Source of the DNA: Eubacterium sp. UBA3782
GTDB lineage: Bacteria > Bacillota > Clostridia > Lachnospirales > Lachnospiraceae
Reading direction: 5' to 3'
NCBI GenBank assembly: GCA_002368795.1
Contig: DFFG01000047.1
Coordinates: forward strand, 287 to 64,286
Length of the DNA: 64,000 nt
Both the position numbers and the translations under genes were made by a program. The first letter of the stretch is position 1. Every line of letters begins with the position of its first letter. Positions 16,513 through 25,043 of this stretch are shown here, piece by piece. The notes under the pieces are model-generated. The model had not been told where the DNA came from, did no database searches, and saw only the letters and a list, made by a program, of their open reading frames with translations.

Positions 16513-17395
16513 AATCAAAACCATCACTGCAGCCTTTCTGGCAGTTATGCTGCTGGTGTGTCATGCATACCCGGCACAGGCAGATCCCCAGCCAGATATA
16601 AAGAGAGATGAGCCATTGCAGATCATGGAGAGCCGGAATTACGCCTACGATTACAAGACTGGCACCTACCAGAAGATGCTGGAGGGCGAAGCGCCGGAGA
16701 TCTACAACGAGTACGATGACGAGAAGTTTGCGAATACCTCCTCGGATGCCCTGTCCTGGATCAAAAGCTTTGAGGATGACAAGTATACGGCCCGTCTGGG
16801 CATTGACGTTTCAGAGTACAACGGGAAGATCGACTGGAAGAAGGTAAAGGATGCGGGCGTCACCTTTGTATTTATCCGGATCGGATGCCGTGGGTATCAG
16901 TCCGGAAAGATCGTTAAGGATGCGTGCTTTGAAGATAACTACAAGGGAGCTAAAAAGCAGGGCCTGGATATCGGCGTTTATTTTTATTCCCAGGCTATAA
17001 ATGTGACGGAGGCCATTGAGGAGGTCAAGTTCATCAAGAAGACTCTGAAGGACAGAGAGCTGCAGCTTCCCGTGGTCTTTGATCCCGAATTTGTGGATTA
17101 TGATGAGGCCCGCACGGATAACGTTCCCTACTGGCAGTACATGTACTATATCAATGCCTTCTGGGATCTGATGGCCGAGTCGGATTATATCCCCTGTCTG
17201 TACAGGAACCTCCGCTGGGAGAGAGAAGTCATCGATATGGCAGCGCTCGCCGGTCTGCCGATCTGGTATTCGGACTACAACATGTACCCGCTGACGGATT
17301 ACGCCTTCCAGTTCTGGCAGTATACCAACACCGGCCATGTGGACGGCATCAGCGGCGATGTGGATATGGACCTGCAGTTCCTGGCAAAGAATTGA
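16505..17395 (+). CDS. Secreted GH25 muramidase (lysozyme family)
   Basis: 296 residues: signal peptide (residues 1-26, ending AYPAQA), a ~75-residue linker, then a GH25 domain with GIDVSEYNGKIDWKKVK, FVFIRIGCRGY, GVYFYSQAI and VVFDPEF, the latter placing the catalytic acidic residues. GH25 enzymes cut the N-acetylmuramic acid-N-acetylglucosamine bond in peptidoglycan. The C-terminal FQFWQYTNTGHVDGISGDVDMD is typical of the family. No cell-wall binding domain is attached. The 8-nt overlap with mutY is an odd functional pairing but suggests co-translation. Confidence 0.9.
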   Translation: MNRIKTITAAFLAVMLLVCHAYPAQADPQPDIKRDEPLQIMESRNYAYDYKTGTYQKMLEGEAPEIYNEYDDEKFANTSSDALSWIKSFEDDKYTARLGIDVSEYNGKIDWKKVKDAGVTFVFIRIGCRGYQSGKIVKDACFEDNYKGAKKQGLDIGVYFYSQAINVTEAIEEVKFIKKTLKDRELQLPVVFDPEFVDYDEARTDNVPYWQYMYYINAFWDLMAESDYIPCLYRNLRWEREVIDMAALAGLPIWYSDYNMYPLTDYAFQFWQYTNTGHVDGISGDVDMDLQFLAKN

Positions 17396-17456
17396 CTTTC
17401 AGTCAGTTGTGTGCCATGATGGGTAAAAGATAGTAGAAAAGGACAGGTACCGATGA

Positions 17457-18482
17457 ATGAAAGTACTGACTGTGGCGGTTCCCTGCTATAATTCGGAAGC
17501 ATATATGTGCAAGTGTCTGGATGCCCTTCTGGTGGGCGGAGAGGATGTGGAGATCCTGATCGTTGACGACGGATCCACAAAGGACCGTACGCCCGAGATC
17601 GCAGATGAGTATCAGGAGAAGTATCCGGAGATCGTCCGGGTCATCCATCAGGAAAACAAGGGACATGGCGGCGCGGTAAATACCGCTGTCGAGAATGCGT
17701 CCGGCCTGTACTTCAAGGTCTGTGACAGCGATGATTATCTGGCGGAGGAAGCGTATCTGTATATCCTGGAAGCCCTGCGCAAGATCGCCAGGGGCGGACA
17801 GACGGTCGATGCTGTACTGAACAATTACACCTACGACAAGGTCGGCAAAAAGCATAAATATGAGATGAAGTATGACCGCTTTATCCCGCAGGACCGGATC
17901 TTTGGCTGGGATGAGTTCAAGCCGCTCGACTGGAACCACTATGTGCTGATGCACTCTGTCTTCTACCGCACGGAGCTGCTGCGGGAGTGCGGGCTGAAGC
18001 TGCCCGAGCATACCTTCTATGTGGACAACATCTATGCCTATATTCCCTTTGCCTATGTAAAGACCATGTACTACTGCAACGTCAATCTATACATGTACTT
18101 TATCGGCCGGGCTGACCAGAGCGTCAACAATACCGTCATGCTCGGACGCATGGAGCAGCAGCGGAAGGTAAATGAGATCATCATCGACTACCTCGGCGAG
18201 ATAAAGGATGTGCCGCTTCACCCGAACCAGAGGGATTTTATGTTCCATGCCGTATCCATCATGATGATGGTGACATCAGAGCTGATGATCCGATCCAGAA
18301 ACAAGGAAAAACTGGCGGAAAAGGAAGCGCTCTGGCAGCGGCTGAAGGATACCGACATGCGGGCGTACCGCAAGATCCGCGGAAGCCTTCTGGGCAGGGC
18401 GATCAATCTTCCCGGGCCGGCCGGTCGGGAGCTGGTGATCCTGGGGTACGGTGTCGGCGAGAAGCTGTTTGGATTTGTATAA
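17457..18482 (+). CDS. Glycosyltransferase family 2
   Basis: 341 residues. A GT-A fold GT2 at the N-terminus: LTVAVPCYNSEAYM, ILIVDDGSTKDRT, NKGHGGAVNTAVENASG and FKVCDSDDYL, in which the DSDD is the metal-binding DxD equivalent. The rest is a soluble C-terminal half with aromatic, acceptor-binding type sequence and no clear membrane segment. It probably adds a sugar to a surface glycan, but it stands apart from the main locus. AGGACAGG precedes the start. A terminator follows. Confidence 0.87.
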   Translation: MKVLTVAVPCYNSEAYMCKCLDALLVGGEDVEILIVDDGSTKDRTPEIADEYQEKYPEIVRVIHQENKGHGGAVNTAVENASGLYFKVCDSDDYLAEEAYLYILEALRKIARGGQTVDAVLNNYTYDKVGKKHKYEMKYDRFIPQDRIFGWDEFKPLDWNHYVLMHSVFYRTELLRECGLKLPEHTFYVDNIYAYIPFAYVKTMYYCNVNLYMYFIGRADQSVNNTVMLGRMEQQRKVNEIIIDYLGEIKDVPLHPNQRDFMFHAVSIMMMVTSELMIRSRNKEKLAEKEALWQRLKDTDMRAYRKIRGSLLGRAINLPGPAGRELVILGYGVGEKLFGFV

Positions 18483-18495
18483 GAGACCTTTTTCT

Positions 18496-18532
18496 GGGGC
18501 AGAAAAGCTTTTATGGCATCTGCCCCTGTTTT
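18496..18532 (+). terminator. Terminator after the GT2 gene
   Basis: GGGGCAGA (18496-18503) pairs with TCTGCCCC (18519-18526), followed by TGTTTT. Confidence 0.75.
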
Positions 18533-18536
18533 CGTG

Positions 18537-18542
18537 TATAAT
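18537..18542 (+). promoter_or_regulatory. Probable -10 box for the ispF-cysS-mrnC-rlmB-sigH operon
   Basis: TATAAT at 18537-18542 right behind the terminator and about 100 nt before ispF; no good -35 is visible. The leader contains a small CTCTGC/GCAGAG hairpin. I looked for T-box features and saw none. Confidence 0.5.
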
Positions 18543-18642
18543 AGACGGGAATTATGAGAGAGGACACTTGCTGCGGCCGGTATGCTCTGCCTTTTTGCAT
18601 GCAGAGAGCGCACCGTGCTGCAGGCAGATGAGAGGGAACAGA

Positions 18643-19185
18643 ATGAGAATCGGAACAGGCTATGATGTCCACCGTCTGGTGGAGGGACGAAAGCTGATCC
18701 TTTGCGGCGTAGAGGTGCCCTATGAAAAGGGGCTGCTCGGTCATTCCGATGCGGATGTGGCACTTCATGCCATCGCAGATGCGCTTCTGGGCGCTGCGGC
18801 CATGAAGGATATCGGCTATCATTTCCCGGATACGGATCCTGCCTATGCCGGCGCAGACAGCATCGTTCTCCTGAAACGGGTCGGCGAGATGCTGGACGAG
18901 AAGATGTATATCATTTCGAACATCGACTGCACCATCATATGCCAGAGACCAAAGCTTCGGCCTTACATTGACCGGATGACGGAAAATGTTGCACAGGCTC
19001 TTGGACTGGACATGGATCAGGTCAGCATCAAGGCAACGACGGAGGAGGGGCTGGGCTTTACCGGTTCCGGCGAAGGGATCGCCGCCCAGGCTGTCTGCCT
19101 TTTGGAGAATGCGTTTGACGGGCGGTTTGATGACCGCGCAGCCGGATGCGGCGGCGCCTGCGGGCGATGTCCCATGCAGGAGTGA
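18643..19185 (+). CDS. ispF: 2-C-methyl-D-erythritol 2,4-cyclodiphosphate synthase
   Basis: 180 residues. IspF makes the cyclic diphosphate of the non-mevalonate isoprenoid pathway. Seen are RIGTGYDVHRL (metal ligands Asp and His), GLLGHSDADV, DIGYHFPDTD, IISNIDCTI and KATTEEGLGFTG. The core ends at about residue 157, but the protein runs on for some 20 residues ending GCGGACGRCPMQE, a tail with three closely spaced cysteines that most IspF proteins lack. It is the first gene of the housekeeping operon. Confidence 0.94.
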   Translation: MRIGTGYDVHRLVEGRKLILCGVEVPYEKGLLGHSDADVALHAIADALLGAAAMKDIGYHFPDTDPAYAGADSIVLLKRVGEMLDEKMYIISNIDCTIICQRPKLRPYIDRMTENVAQALGLDMDQVSIKATTEEGLGFTGSGEGIAAQAVCLLENAFDGRFDDRAAGCGGACGRCPMQE

Positions 19186-19248
19186 CAGGCACAGCGGAGA
19201 AGATAGTGAGAGTTGCCGCACCAGGGAAATGGCGGCAGGAGGAGATAT

Positions 19249-20655
19249 ATGAAATTCTACAATACACTGACCAGGACGAAACAGGAATTTGTTCCCGTGA
19301 AGGAGGGCGTCGTATCCATGTATGTGTGCGGCCCCACCGTATACAATCTGATCCATATCGGAAACGCCAGGCCGATGATCGTGTTTGATACCGCCAGACG
19401 GTACATGGAGTACAAGGGCTATAAGGTCAACTATGTCTCCAACTTTACGGATGTGGACGACAAGATCATCAACAAGGCAAACGAGGAGGGCGTTTCCTCC
19501 GAGGAGATCTCTGCCCGTTATATCAAGGAATGCCGGAAGGATATGGCGGCGATGAACGTAAAGCCCGCTACGGTCCATCCCCAGGCAACCCAGGAGATCG
19601 ACGGCATGATCCACATGATTCAGAAGCTGATCGACAAGGGCTATGCCTACAATGTGAACGGCACGGTCTATTTCCGTACCAGAAAGGATGAGCAGTACGG
19701 CAAGCTCTCCCACAAGAATCTTGACGATCTGCGCTCGGGAAACCGTGAGCTGAAGGTCACCGGTGAGGAGCAGAAGGAGGATCCGCTGGATTTCGTTCTG
19801 TGGAAGCCGAAAAAGCCCGGAGAGCCCTACTGGGACAGCCCATGGAGCCAGGGGCGTCCGGGCTGGCACATCGAGTGCTCGGTCATGTCCAAGCGTTATC
19901 TGGGTGAGACCATCGATATCCATGCCGGCGGCGAGGATCTGGTCTTCCCCCATCATGAAAATGAGATCGCCCAGAGTGAGTGCTCCAACGGCGTGCCCTT
20001 TGCCAATTACTGGCTGCACAATGCCTTCCTTAATATCGACAACCGGAAGATGAGCAAATCCCTTGGCAACTTCAAGACCGTCCGGGAGATCAGTGAGCAT
20101 TATGATCTGCAGGTCCTGCGGTTCTTTATGCTGTCCGCGCATTACAGAAGCCCGCTGAACTTCAGCGCGGATATTATGGACAGTGCCAAGAATTCTCTGG
20201 AACGGATCCGCACCGCAGTCTCCACCCTTTCCGACAGGGCGGCGAATGCATCCGTGCAGGAGCTGACCGCCGAAGAAGCGGCAAAGCTGGAGGAGATGAA
20301 AAAATTCCGGGCAGCCTTTGAGGAGGCCATGGACGATGACCTGAATACCGCAGATGCCCTTGCGGCTGTTTTTGATCTGGTGCGGTTTGCCAACATTGAA
20401 GTGACGGGGGACAGCTCTGCCGCCTTTGCCGGAAAGGTGAAGGAGGAGATATGCAGCCTGTGCGATATCCTTGGCCTCATTGCCGAGGTAAAGGAAGAGA
20501 GCCTGGATGAGACCATCGAGGCAAAGATCGCCGAGCGGCAGGCAGCAAGAAAGGCCAGGGATTTTGCCCGGGCTGACGCGATCCGCAGCGAGCTTCTTGA
20601 GATGGGGATCATCCTTGAGGATACCCGTGAAGGAGTAAAATGGAAAAGAGCATGA
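19249..20655 (+). CDS. cysS: Cysteinyl-tRNA synthetase
   Basis: 468 residues, standard length. Class I signatures: CGPTVYNLIHIGNARP (zinc Cys plus the HIGH-type motif) and RKMSKSLGNF (KMSKS). The zinc-binding ECS and HHENE residues of the catalytic core are present (GWHIECSVM, FPHHENEIAQSE). A C-terminal helical DALR-like domain follows from about residue 330. The ATG at 19249 has AGGAGG just upstream; a start at 19213 would add 12 unlike residues. It overlaps mrnC by 16 nt. Confidence 0.96.
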   Translation: MKFYNTLTRTKQEFVPVKEGVVSMYVCGPTVYNLIHIGNARPMIVFDTARRYMEYKGYKVNYVSNFTDVDDKIINKANEEGVSSEEISARYIKECRKDMAAMNVKPATVHPQATQEIDGMIHMIQKLIDKGYAYNVNGTVYFRTRKDEQYGKLSHKNLDDLRSGNRELKVTGEEQKEDPLDFVLWKPKKPGEPYWDSPWSQGRPGWHIECSVMSKRYLGETIDIHAGGEDLVFPHHENEIAQSECSNGVPFANYWLHNAFLNIDNRKMSKSLGNFKTVREISEHYDLQVLRFFMLSAHYRSPLNFSADIMDSAKNSLERIRTAVSTLSDRAANASVQELTAEEAAKLEEMKKFRAAFEEAMDDDLNTADALAAVFDLVRFANIEVTGDSSAAFAGKVKEEICSLCDILGLIAEVKEESLDETIEAKIAERQAARKARDFARADAIRSELLEMGIILEDTREGVKWKRA

Positions 20656-21110
20656 CCCTTTCCGCGGGAGAGATCCTGGATCTGCTTTCCGGAAATGTAC
20701 AAGATCCGGAAGGGCAGGTTGTCCTTCCTGATTTTGATGCAAAGCAGTATTCTCCCCTGACCCTGGCGTATATCGGGGATGCCATCTACGAGCTGATCAT
20801 CCGCACGATGCTTGTGCGTCAGGCAAATGAAGCCGTCAGCCGGCTGCACAAAAAGGCCAGCGATCTGGTAAAAGCAGAAAAACAGTCGGAGATGATCGCC
20901 GTGCTGGAGCCCTTCTTTACAGAGGAGGAGCTGCATATCTACCACAGGGGCAGAAATGCAAAGGCTTATACCCACGCCAAAAATGCCAGCATTCAGGAAT
21001 ACCGCCGGGCGACCGGCTTTGAGGCCGTGTGCGGCTATCTGTATCTGAAGGGCGATATGCAAAGACTGACGGAGCTGGTACGGATCGGTCTGACAGGAGA
21101 ACAAAAGTGA
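20640..21110 (+). CDS. mrnC: Mini-ribonuclease III
   Basis: 156 residues. MrnC is a short RNase III without the dsRNA-binding domain; in Bacillus it matures 23S rRNA. Seen are LTLAYIGDAIYELIIR with the catalytic acidic residues, VRQANEAVSRLHKKASDLV and YHRGRNAKAYTHAKNA. It begins inside the end of cysS (16-nt overlap) and its TGA overlaps the GTG start of rlmB, a tightly packed order common in Firmicutes. Confidence 0.93.
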   Translation: MEKSMTLSAGEILDLLSGNVQDPEGQVVLPDFDAKQYSPLTLAYIGDAIYELIIRTMLVRQANEAVSRLHKKASDLVKAEKQSEMIAVLEPFFTEEELHIYHRGRNAKAYTHAKNASIQEYRRATGFEAVCGYLYLKGDMQRLTELVRIGLTGEQK

Positions 21111-22144
21111 AGAATTATTCCAAAAGAGGCGCAGAGGGCCGCAGACCCGGACAGAGCAGACCGGCGAAGGGCCAGACGGCCAGAGAGAGAGCCGGCAGCA
21201 GAAACGGCCTGGAGGACCGCCGCAAAGGCAGATCCGAAAACGAGACGTATCCGGGCAGAAAGACCCGGCAGGAAGACAGACCTTATCGGCGCGAGGAGAC
21301 TTCCGGGCGCAGGGAAAGAGAGCATGCCCCGGAAAAGGACTGGAAGAACAGCCGGACCAGAAGCGAGTTTGCGCAAAATGGGCCTGCGCCTGAACTTCCG
21401 GAGGAGAGCGAGAACCGTCTCGAAGGCAGAAATGCCGTTCTCGAGGCGTATCGTTCCGGACGGACCGTGGACAAGCTTTTCCTGCAGAAGGATCTGCAGG
21501 ACGGCATGATCCTGACCATTGCCCGGGAGGCCAGAAAGGCCGGAAGCATCATCAGCTATGTGCCGAAGACCCGGCTGGACCAGATGTCCGAGACTGGCCG
21601 GCATCAGGGTGTGATCGCCTATGCCTCTTCCATCGCTTATGTGGAGGTGGAGGATATTCTGCAGCGGGCAAGAGACAAGGGGGAGGATCCCTTCCTGTTT
21701 CTGCTGGACGGGATCGAGGATCCCCACAATCTTGGCGCCATCATCCGGACGGCAAATCTGGCGGGAGCCCACGGTGTGATCATCACAAAGCACCGGGCGG
21801 CAGGGCTGACAGCCGCGGTGGCCAGAGCTTCAGCCGGAGCAGTGAGCTATACGCCGGTGGCAAAGGTCGGCAACCTGGGCAATGTCATCGACCAGCTGAA
21901 AAAAGAAGGGATCTGGTTTGTCTGCGCCGACATGGGCGGCACGCGGATGTACGACCTGGATCTGAAGGGGCCCATCGGCCTGGTGATCGGCAATGAAGGC
22001 GAGGGCGTATCCCGCCTGGTCCGTGAGAAATGCGATCACATCGCCTCGATCCCCATGAAGGGAGATATCGACTCCCTGAATGCCTCCGTGGCGGCCGGCG
22101 TACTGGCCTATGAGATCGTCAGACAGAGGCAGTGCGATGTATGA
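21107..22144 (+). CDS. rlmB: 23S rRNA (guanosine-2'-O-)-methyltransferase, RlmB/TrmH family
   Basis: 345 residues from a GTG start that overlaps the mrnC stop. Residues 1 to about 95 are a charged, Arg-rich low-complexity extension; about 100-170 is the SpoU substrate-binding domain (LEGRNAVLEAYRSGR); the rest is the knotted SPOUT methyltransferase with the three TrmH motifs NLGAIIRTA, VIGNEGEGVS and IPMKGDIDSLNASVAA. The basic head is long for the family and probably aids RNA binding. It overlaps sigH by 8 nt. Confidence 0.93.
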   Translation: MKNYSKRGAEGRRPGQSRPAKGQTARERAGSRNGLEDRRKGRSENETYPGRKTRQEDRPYRREETSGRREREHAPEKDWKNSRTRSEFAQNGPAPELPEESENRLEGRNAVLEAYRSGRTVDKLFLQKDLQDGMILTIAREARKAGSIISYVPKTRLDQMSETGRHQGVIAYASSIAYVEVEDILQRARDKGEDPFLFLLDGIEDPHNLGAIIRTANLAGAHGVIITKHRAAGLTAAVARASAGAVSYTPVAKVGNLGNVIDQLKKEGIWFVCADMGGTRMYDLDLKGPIGLVIGNEGEGVSRLVREKCDHIASIPMKGDIDSLNASVAAGVLAYEIVRQRQCDV

Positions 22145-22715
22145 AAATGTATCGGATGAGGAGCTGATCCTCCGCTACCGCAGCGGCGAGCTGCCGGTGG
22201 CAGATTATCTGCTGAATAAATATAAACCTGCGGTGCGCATGCGCGCCAGAGAGCTGTACCTGGCCGGGGGCGACAGGGAGGATCTGCTGCAGGAGGGCAT
22301 GTTCGGGCTGTTCAAGGCGATCCGGGATTATGACCCTTCCAGAGAGGCATCCTTTGCGACCTACGCAAGGCTGCTGATCGACAGGCAGATGTACACGGCG
22401 ATCCAGGCCTCCCAGCGGCAGAAGCACCAGCCACTGAACAACTCCGTCTCCATTACCGAACTGGAAAATGGCAGCGGAGAAGCAAACCTTGGGGTAGCGG
22501 ACAGCACGGAAAGCATTGTGATCGATCTGGAGAATACGGCTCTTCTGCGCCGCCAGATCGATGCGGTGCTGAGCCCTCTGGAGCGGAATGTGCTGGTCCT
22601 TTACCTGGAGGGCATGGATTATCTGCAGATCGCGCAAAGACTTGACAGAAAGCCGAAGTCCATTGATAATGCCCTGCAGAGGATACGTGCCAAGGTAGAA
22701 AAACTAAGACACTAA
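22137..22715 (+). CDS. sigH: RNA polymerase sigma factor, SigH type
   Basis: 192 residues. Sigma-70 region 2 (YKPAVRMRARELYLAGGDREDLLQEG, then FKAIRDYDPSREASFATYA) and region 4 (LSPLERNVLVLYLEGMDYLQ, followed by IAQRLDRKPKSIDNALQRIR) are clear. Position after cysS-mrnC-rlmB is that of the sporulation/transition sigma factor SigH in Clostridia. It is slightly shorter than usual, with a start that overlaps rlmB. Unusually it is not followed by rpmG-secE-nusG; a glycosyltransferase gene begins 15 nt later with no terminator seen. Confidence 0.9.
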   Translation: MYENVSDEELILRYRSGELPVADYLLNKYKPAVRMRARELYLAGGDREDLLQEGMFGLFKAIRDYDPSREASFATYARLLIDRQMYTAIQASQRQKHQPLNNSVSITELENGSGEANLGVADSTESIVIDLENTALLRRQIDAVLSPLERNVLVLYLEGMDYLQIAQRLDRKPKSIDNALQRIRAKVEKLRH

Positions 22716-22730
22716 ACGGAGACAATCAAT

Positions 22731-23735
22731 ATGCTGGTTTCAGTAGTCATACCATGTTACAATTCAGCGCATACGATCGGGAAGGTCGTGGAGCTGGTAT
22801 CCGAGCAGTTTGACCAGATGCAGGAGTATACCTGCGAATTTGTCCTGGTCAATGACTGTTCCGCCGATGACACCTATGCGGTGATCCGTGAACTGGGCAG
22901 GAAGTATCCAAATGTGCGGGGCATCAACCTGATGCGGAATTTCGGCCAGCACAATGCGCTGATGTGTGCCATGAACTATGCGGAGGGCGACCTCGTCCTT
23001 GGCATGGACGATGACATGCAGACCCATCCTTCACAGATCCCGATCATCCTGAACAAGATCAGGGAAGGATACGATGTTGTTTACGGAGTCTATGAGAAAC
23101 GTCTCAATTCTCCGATCAAGAACTTTACCAGCTGGCTGAACAAGGTCACGTCCCGTGCCCTCCTTGGCCGGCCCAAGGACATCGTGTCCAGCAATTACTG
23201 GGTCATTACCCGTCAGGTCAGGGATGAGGTTATCAAATATAAGAATTACAATCCCTATGTCGACGCCATCTTTTTCCGGGTGACCCACAACATCGGAAAT
23301 GTGCCGATCGAGCATCACAAGAGGGAATACGGATCCTCCAATTATACACTGGGCAAGCTGATAAAGCTGTGGATGGCCTACTGGAACTATTCCATGCTGC
23401 CTCTGCGCATCGCAACAGTCATTGGTTCCATCATGGCTGTTATCGGTATCGTGTCGGGAGTCGTCCTTGCCATCAGCAAGATGATCTCGCCGTCCATGAC
23501 CGTGGGATGGGCGTCCATCGTATGCATCCTTCTGGTGTTTTTCGGGATCGTCCTTCTGGTCCTTGGCGTGATGGGCGAATATATCGGTGATATTGTCCTC
23601 TCCATCAACAGTACGCCGCAGTACGTGGTCCGGGAGACGGTCAATCTCAAGGACAGAAACAGAAAAAGAAACAGGCGGTATGAGCCGGATCAGGAAGGTG
23701 ACAGACCCCGGCAGCAGAACGCAGGACAGAGATGA
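22731..23735 (+). CDS. Polyprenyl-phosphate glycosyltransferase (GtrB/ArnC-like GT2)
   Basis: 334 residues. N-terminal GT2 domain with VSVVIPCYNSAHTIGKVVEL, VNDCSADDT, LMRNFGQHNALMCAMNYAEG and LGMDDDMQTHP; C-terminal half has two membrane segments (about 233-260 and 265-295). This layout matches enzymes that load a sugar from a nucleotide donor onto undecaprenyl phosphate at the inner face. A GtrA-like partner sits at 10130. It starts the large glycan locus and overlaps the next gene by ATGA. Confidence 0.9.
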   Translation: MLVSVVIPCYNSAHTIGKVVELVSEQFDQMQEYTCEFVLVNDCSADDTYAVIRELGRKYPNVRGINLMRNFGQHNALMCAMNYAEGDLVLGMDDDMQTHPSQIPIILNKIREGYDVVYGVYEKRLNSPIKNFTSWLNKVTSRALLGRPKDIVSSNYWVITRQVRDEVIKYKNYNPYVDAIFFRVTHNIGNVPIEHHKREYGSSNYTLGKLIKLWMAYWNYSMLPLRIATVIGSIMAVIGIVSGVVLAISKMISPSMTVGWASIVCILLVFFGIVLLVLGVMGEYIGDIVLSINSTPQYVVRETVNLKDRNRKRNRRYEPDQEGDRPRQQNAGQR

Positions 23736-24928
23736 AAAAACTGATGATTCTCGGAGCCGGTATCTATCAGGTTCCGCTGATAAAAAAAGCAAAGGAGATG
23801 GGCCTGCATGTGATCGTGGCCAGCTATCCCGGAAACTATCCCGGGTTTGCGCTGGCGGATGAGATCGTATATGCAGATACCCGGGATAAAGATAAGATCC
23901 TGGAGGCTGCCAAAGCGGCCGGCATCGACGGGATCGTGACCACCGGGACGGACGTCGCCGTGATCTCTCTTGGGTATGTCTGTGAGAAGCTGGGCCTTGC
24001 CGGCATTCCGCTCCGGGCGGCAGAGATCCTGACCGATAAGGCAGCCATGAAGGAAGCCTTCCGGGGGAGGGTCTCGACGGCTGCGTTTGAAAAATGTCGG
24101 ACAAAAGAAGAGGCCGAGCAGGCCGCGGCGCGGCTTGGGTATCCGGTCATGGTAAAGGCCTGTGATTCCTCCGGAAGCAGAGGGATCAATAAGGTCAGTG
24201 AACAAAGCGGTCTGGAGGATGCCTGCCGGGAAGCTCTTTCCGTAACAAAAAAGCCATACTTCCTTGTGGAGAAATATGTGCAGGGACGGGAGATCGGGCT
24301 GGATGCCTTTGTTGCCGGCGGAAAAATACAGCTGTTTCTTCCCCATAAAAAATATGTTTACCGGGCCGGAACAGCCACGATTCCCGGAGGACATGCATTT
24401 CCCTGTGACCTTGATGAGGATCTTAGAGGGAAGCTGCACCGGGAGCTGGAGCAGATCATCGCCGTCACCGGCATGGACAACTGTGCCGTAAACAGCGATG
24501 TTATCCTGACGGATTCCGGCGAGGTATCGATATTGGAGGCAGGCGGCCGTGCCGGCGCGACCTGCATTCCTGAGCTGATCTCTGTCTATACGGGGATCGA
24601 TTACTATGAATTGATGATCCGCTGTGCTCTGGGCGAGGAGATCTCCCTGACGCAGACGGCCGGGATCCCGTGTCAGGCAAGACTTATCGTCAGCAGCAGG
24701 GAGGGTATTCTGCGTTCTGTCGATGAGGAGACCCTGGCCAGCCTGCGGTCTGGGAACGTGCAGATCGATCTGGATGTGAAGGCAGGAGATCCGATTCCAA
24801 AGCTGCACAACGGAACAGACCGGATCGGGCAGGTCATTGCTGCAGGACTTACGGAAGAAGAGATGGACCAGATGCTGGACAGAATAACGGCATGCCTGGA
24901 GATCATCCCCAAAGAAGAAGCGATCTGA
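23732..24928 (+). CDS. ATP-grasp domain protein (carboxylate-amine ligase-like)
   Basis: 398 residues. Pre-ATP-grasp fold MKKLMILGAGIYQVPLIKKA, then an ATP-grasp domain at about 100-310 with the nucleotide-binding YPVMVKACDSSGSRG, YFLVEKYVQGREIGLDAF, and VNSDVILTDSGEVSILE, a metal-binding strand. ATP-grasp enzymes form amide-type bonds through acyl phosphates; in polysaccharide loci they often add amino acids to sugars. The acceptor is unknown. Start overlaps the preceding stop, so it is co-translated with the polyprenyl-phosphate transferase. Confidence 0.85.
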   Translation: MKKLMILGAGIYQVPLIKKAKEMGLHVIVASYPGNYPGFALADEIVYADTRDKDKILEAAKAAGIDGIVTTGTDVAVISLGYVCEKLGLAGIPLRAAEILTDKAAMKEAFRGRVSTAAFEKCRTKEEAEQAAARLGYPVMVKACDSSGSRGINKVSEQSGLEDACREALSVTKKPYFLVEKYVQGREIGLDAFVAGGKIQLFLPHKKYVYRAGTATIPGGHAFPCDLDEDLRGKLHRELEQIIAVTGMDNCAVNSDVILTDSGEVSILEAGGRAGATCIPELISVYTGIDYYELMIRCALGEEISLTQTAGIPCQARLIVSSREGILRSVDEETLASLRSGNVQIDLDVKAGDPIPKLHNGTDRIGQVIAAGLTEEEMDQMLDRITACLEIIPKEEAI

Positions 24929-25043
24929 CCGGTCCCAGGAAAGCCGGATGTTTCGTCCGGCAGGGGAGCAGGATCAGACGCGAAAAGGACAGATTTGAAA
25001 AAACCGCCGCTTACAGAGGCGGGAGTCTCGATGGAGTGACAAA

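Noticed and set aside
18543..18642. Possible T-box riboswitch for the operon containing cysS
   Set aside because: Leader of only about 100 nt, no T-box sequence, no antiterminator/terminator pair.
18511..20742. 743-residue minus-strand open frame opposite ispF, cysS and the start of mrnC
   Set aside because: The + strand carries three textbook enzymes here; the antisense product resembles nothing known.
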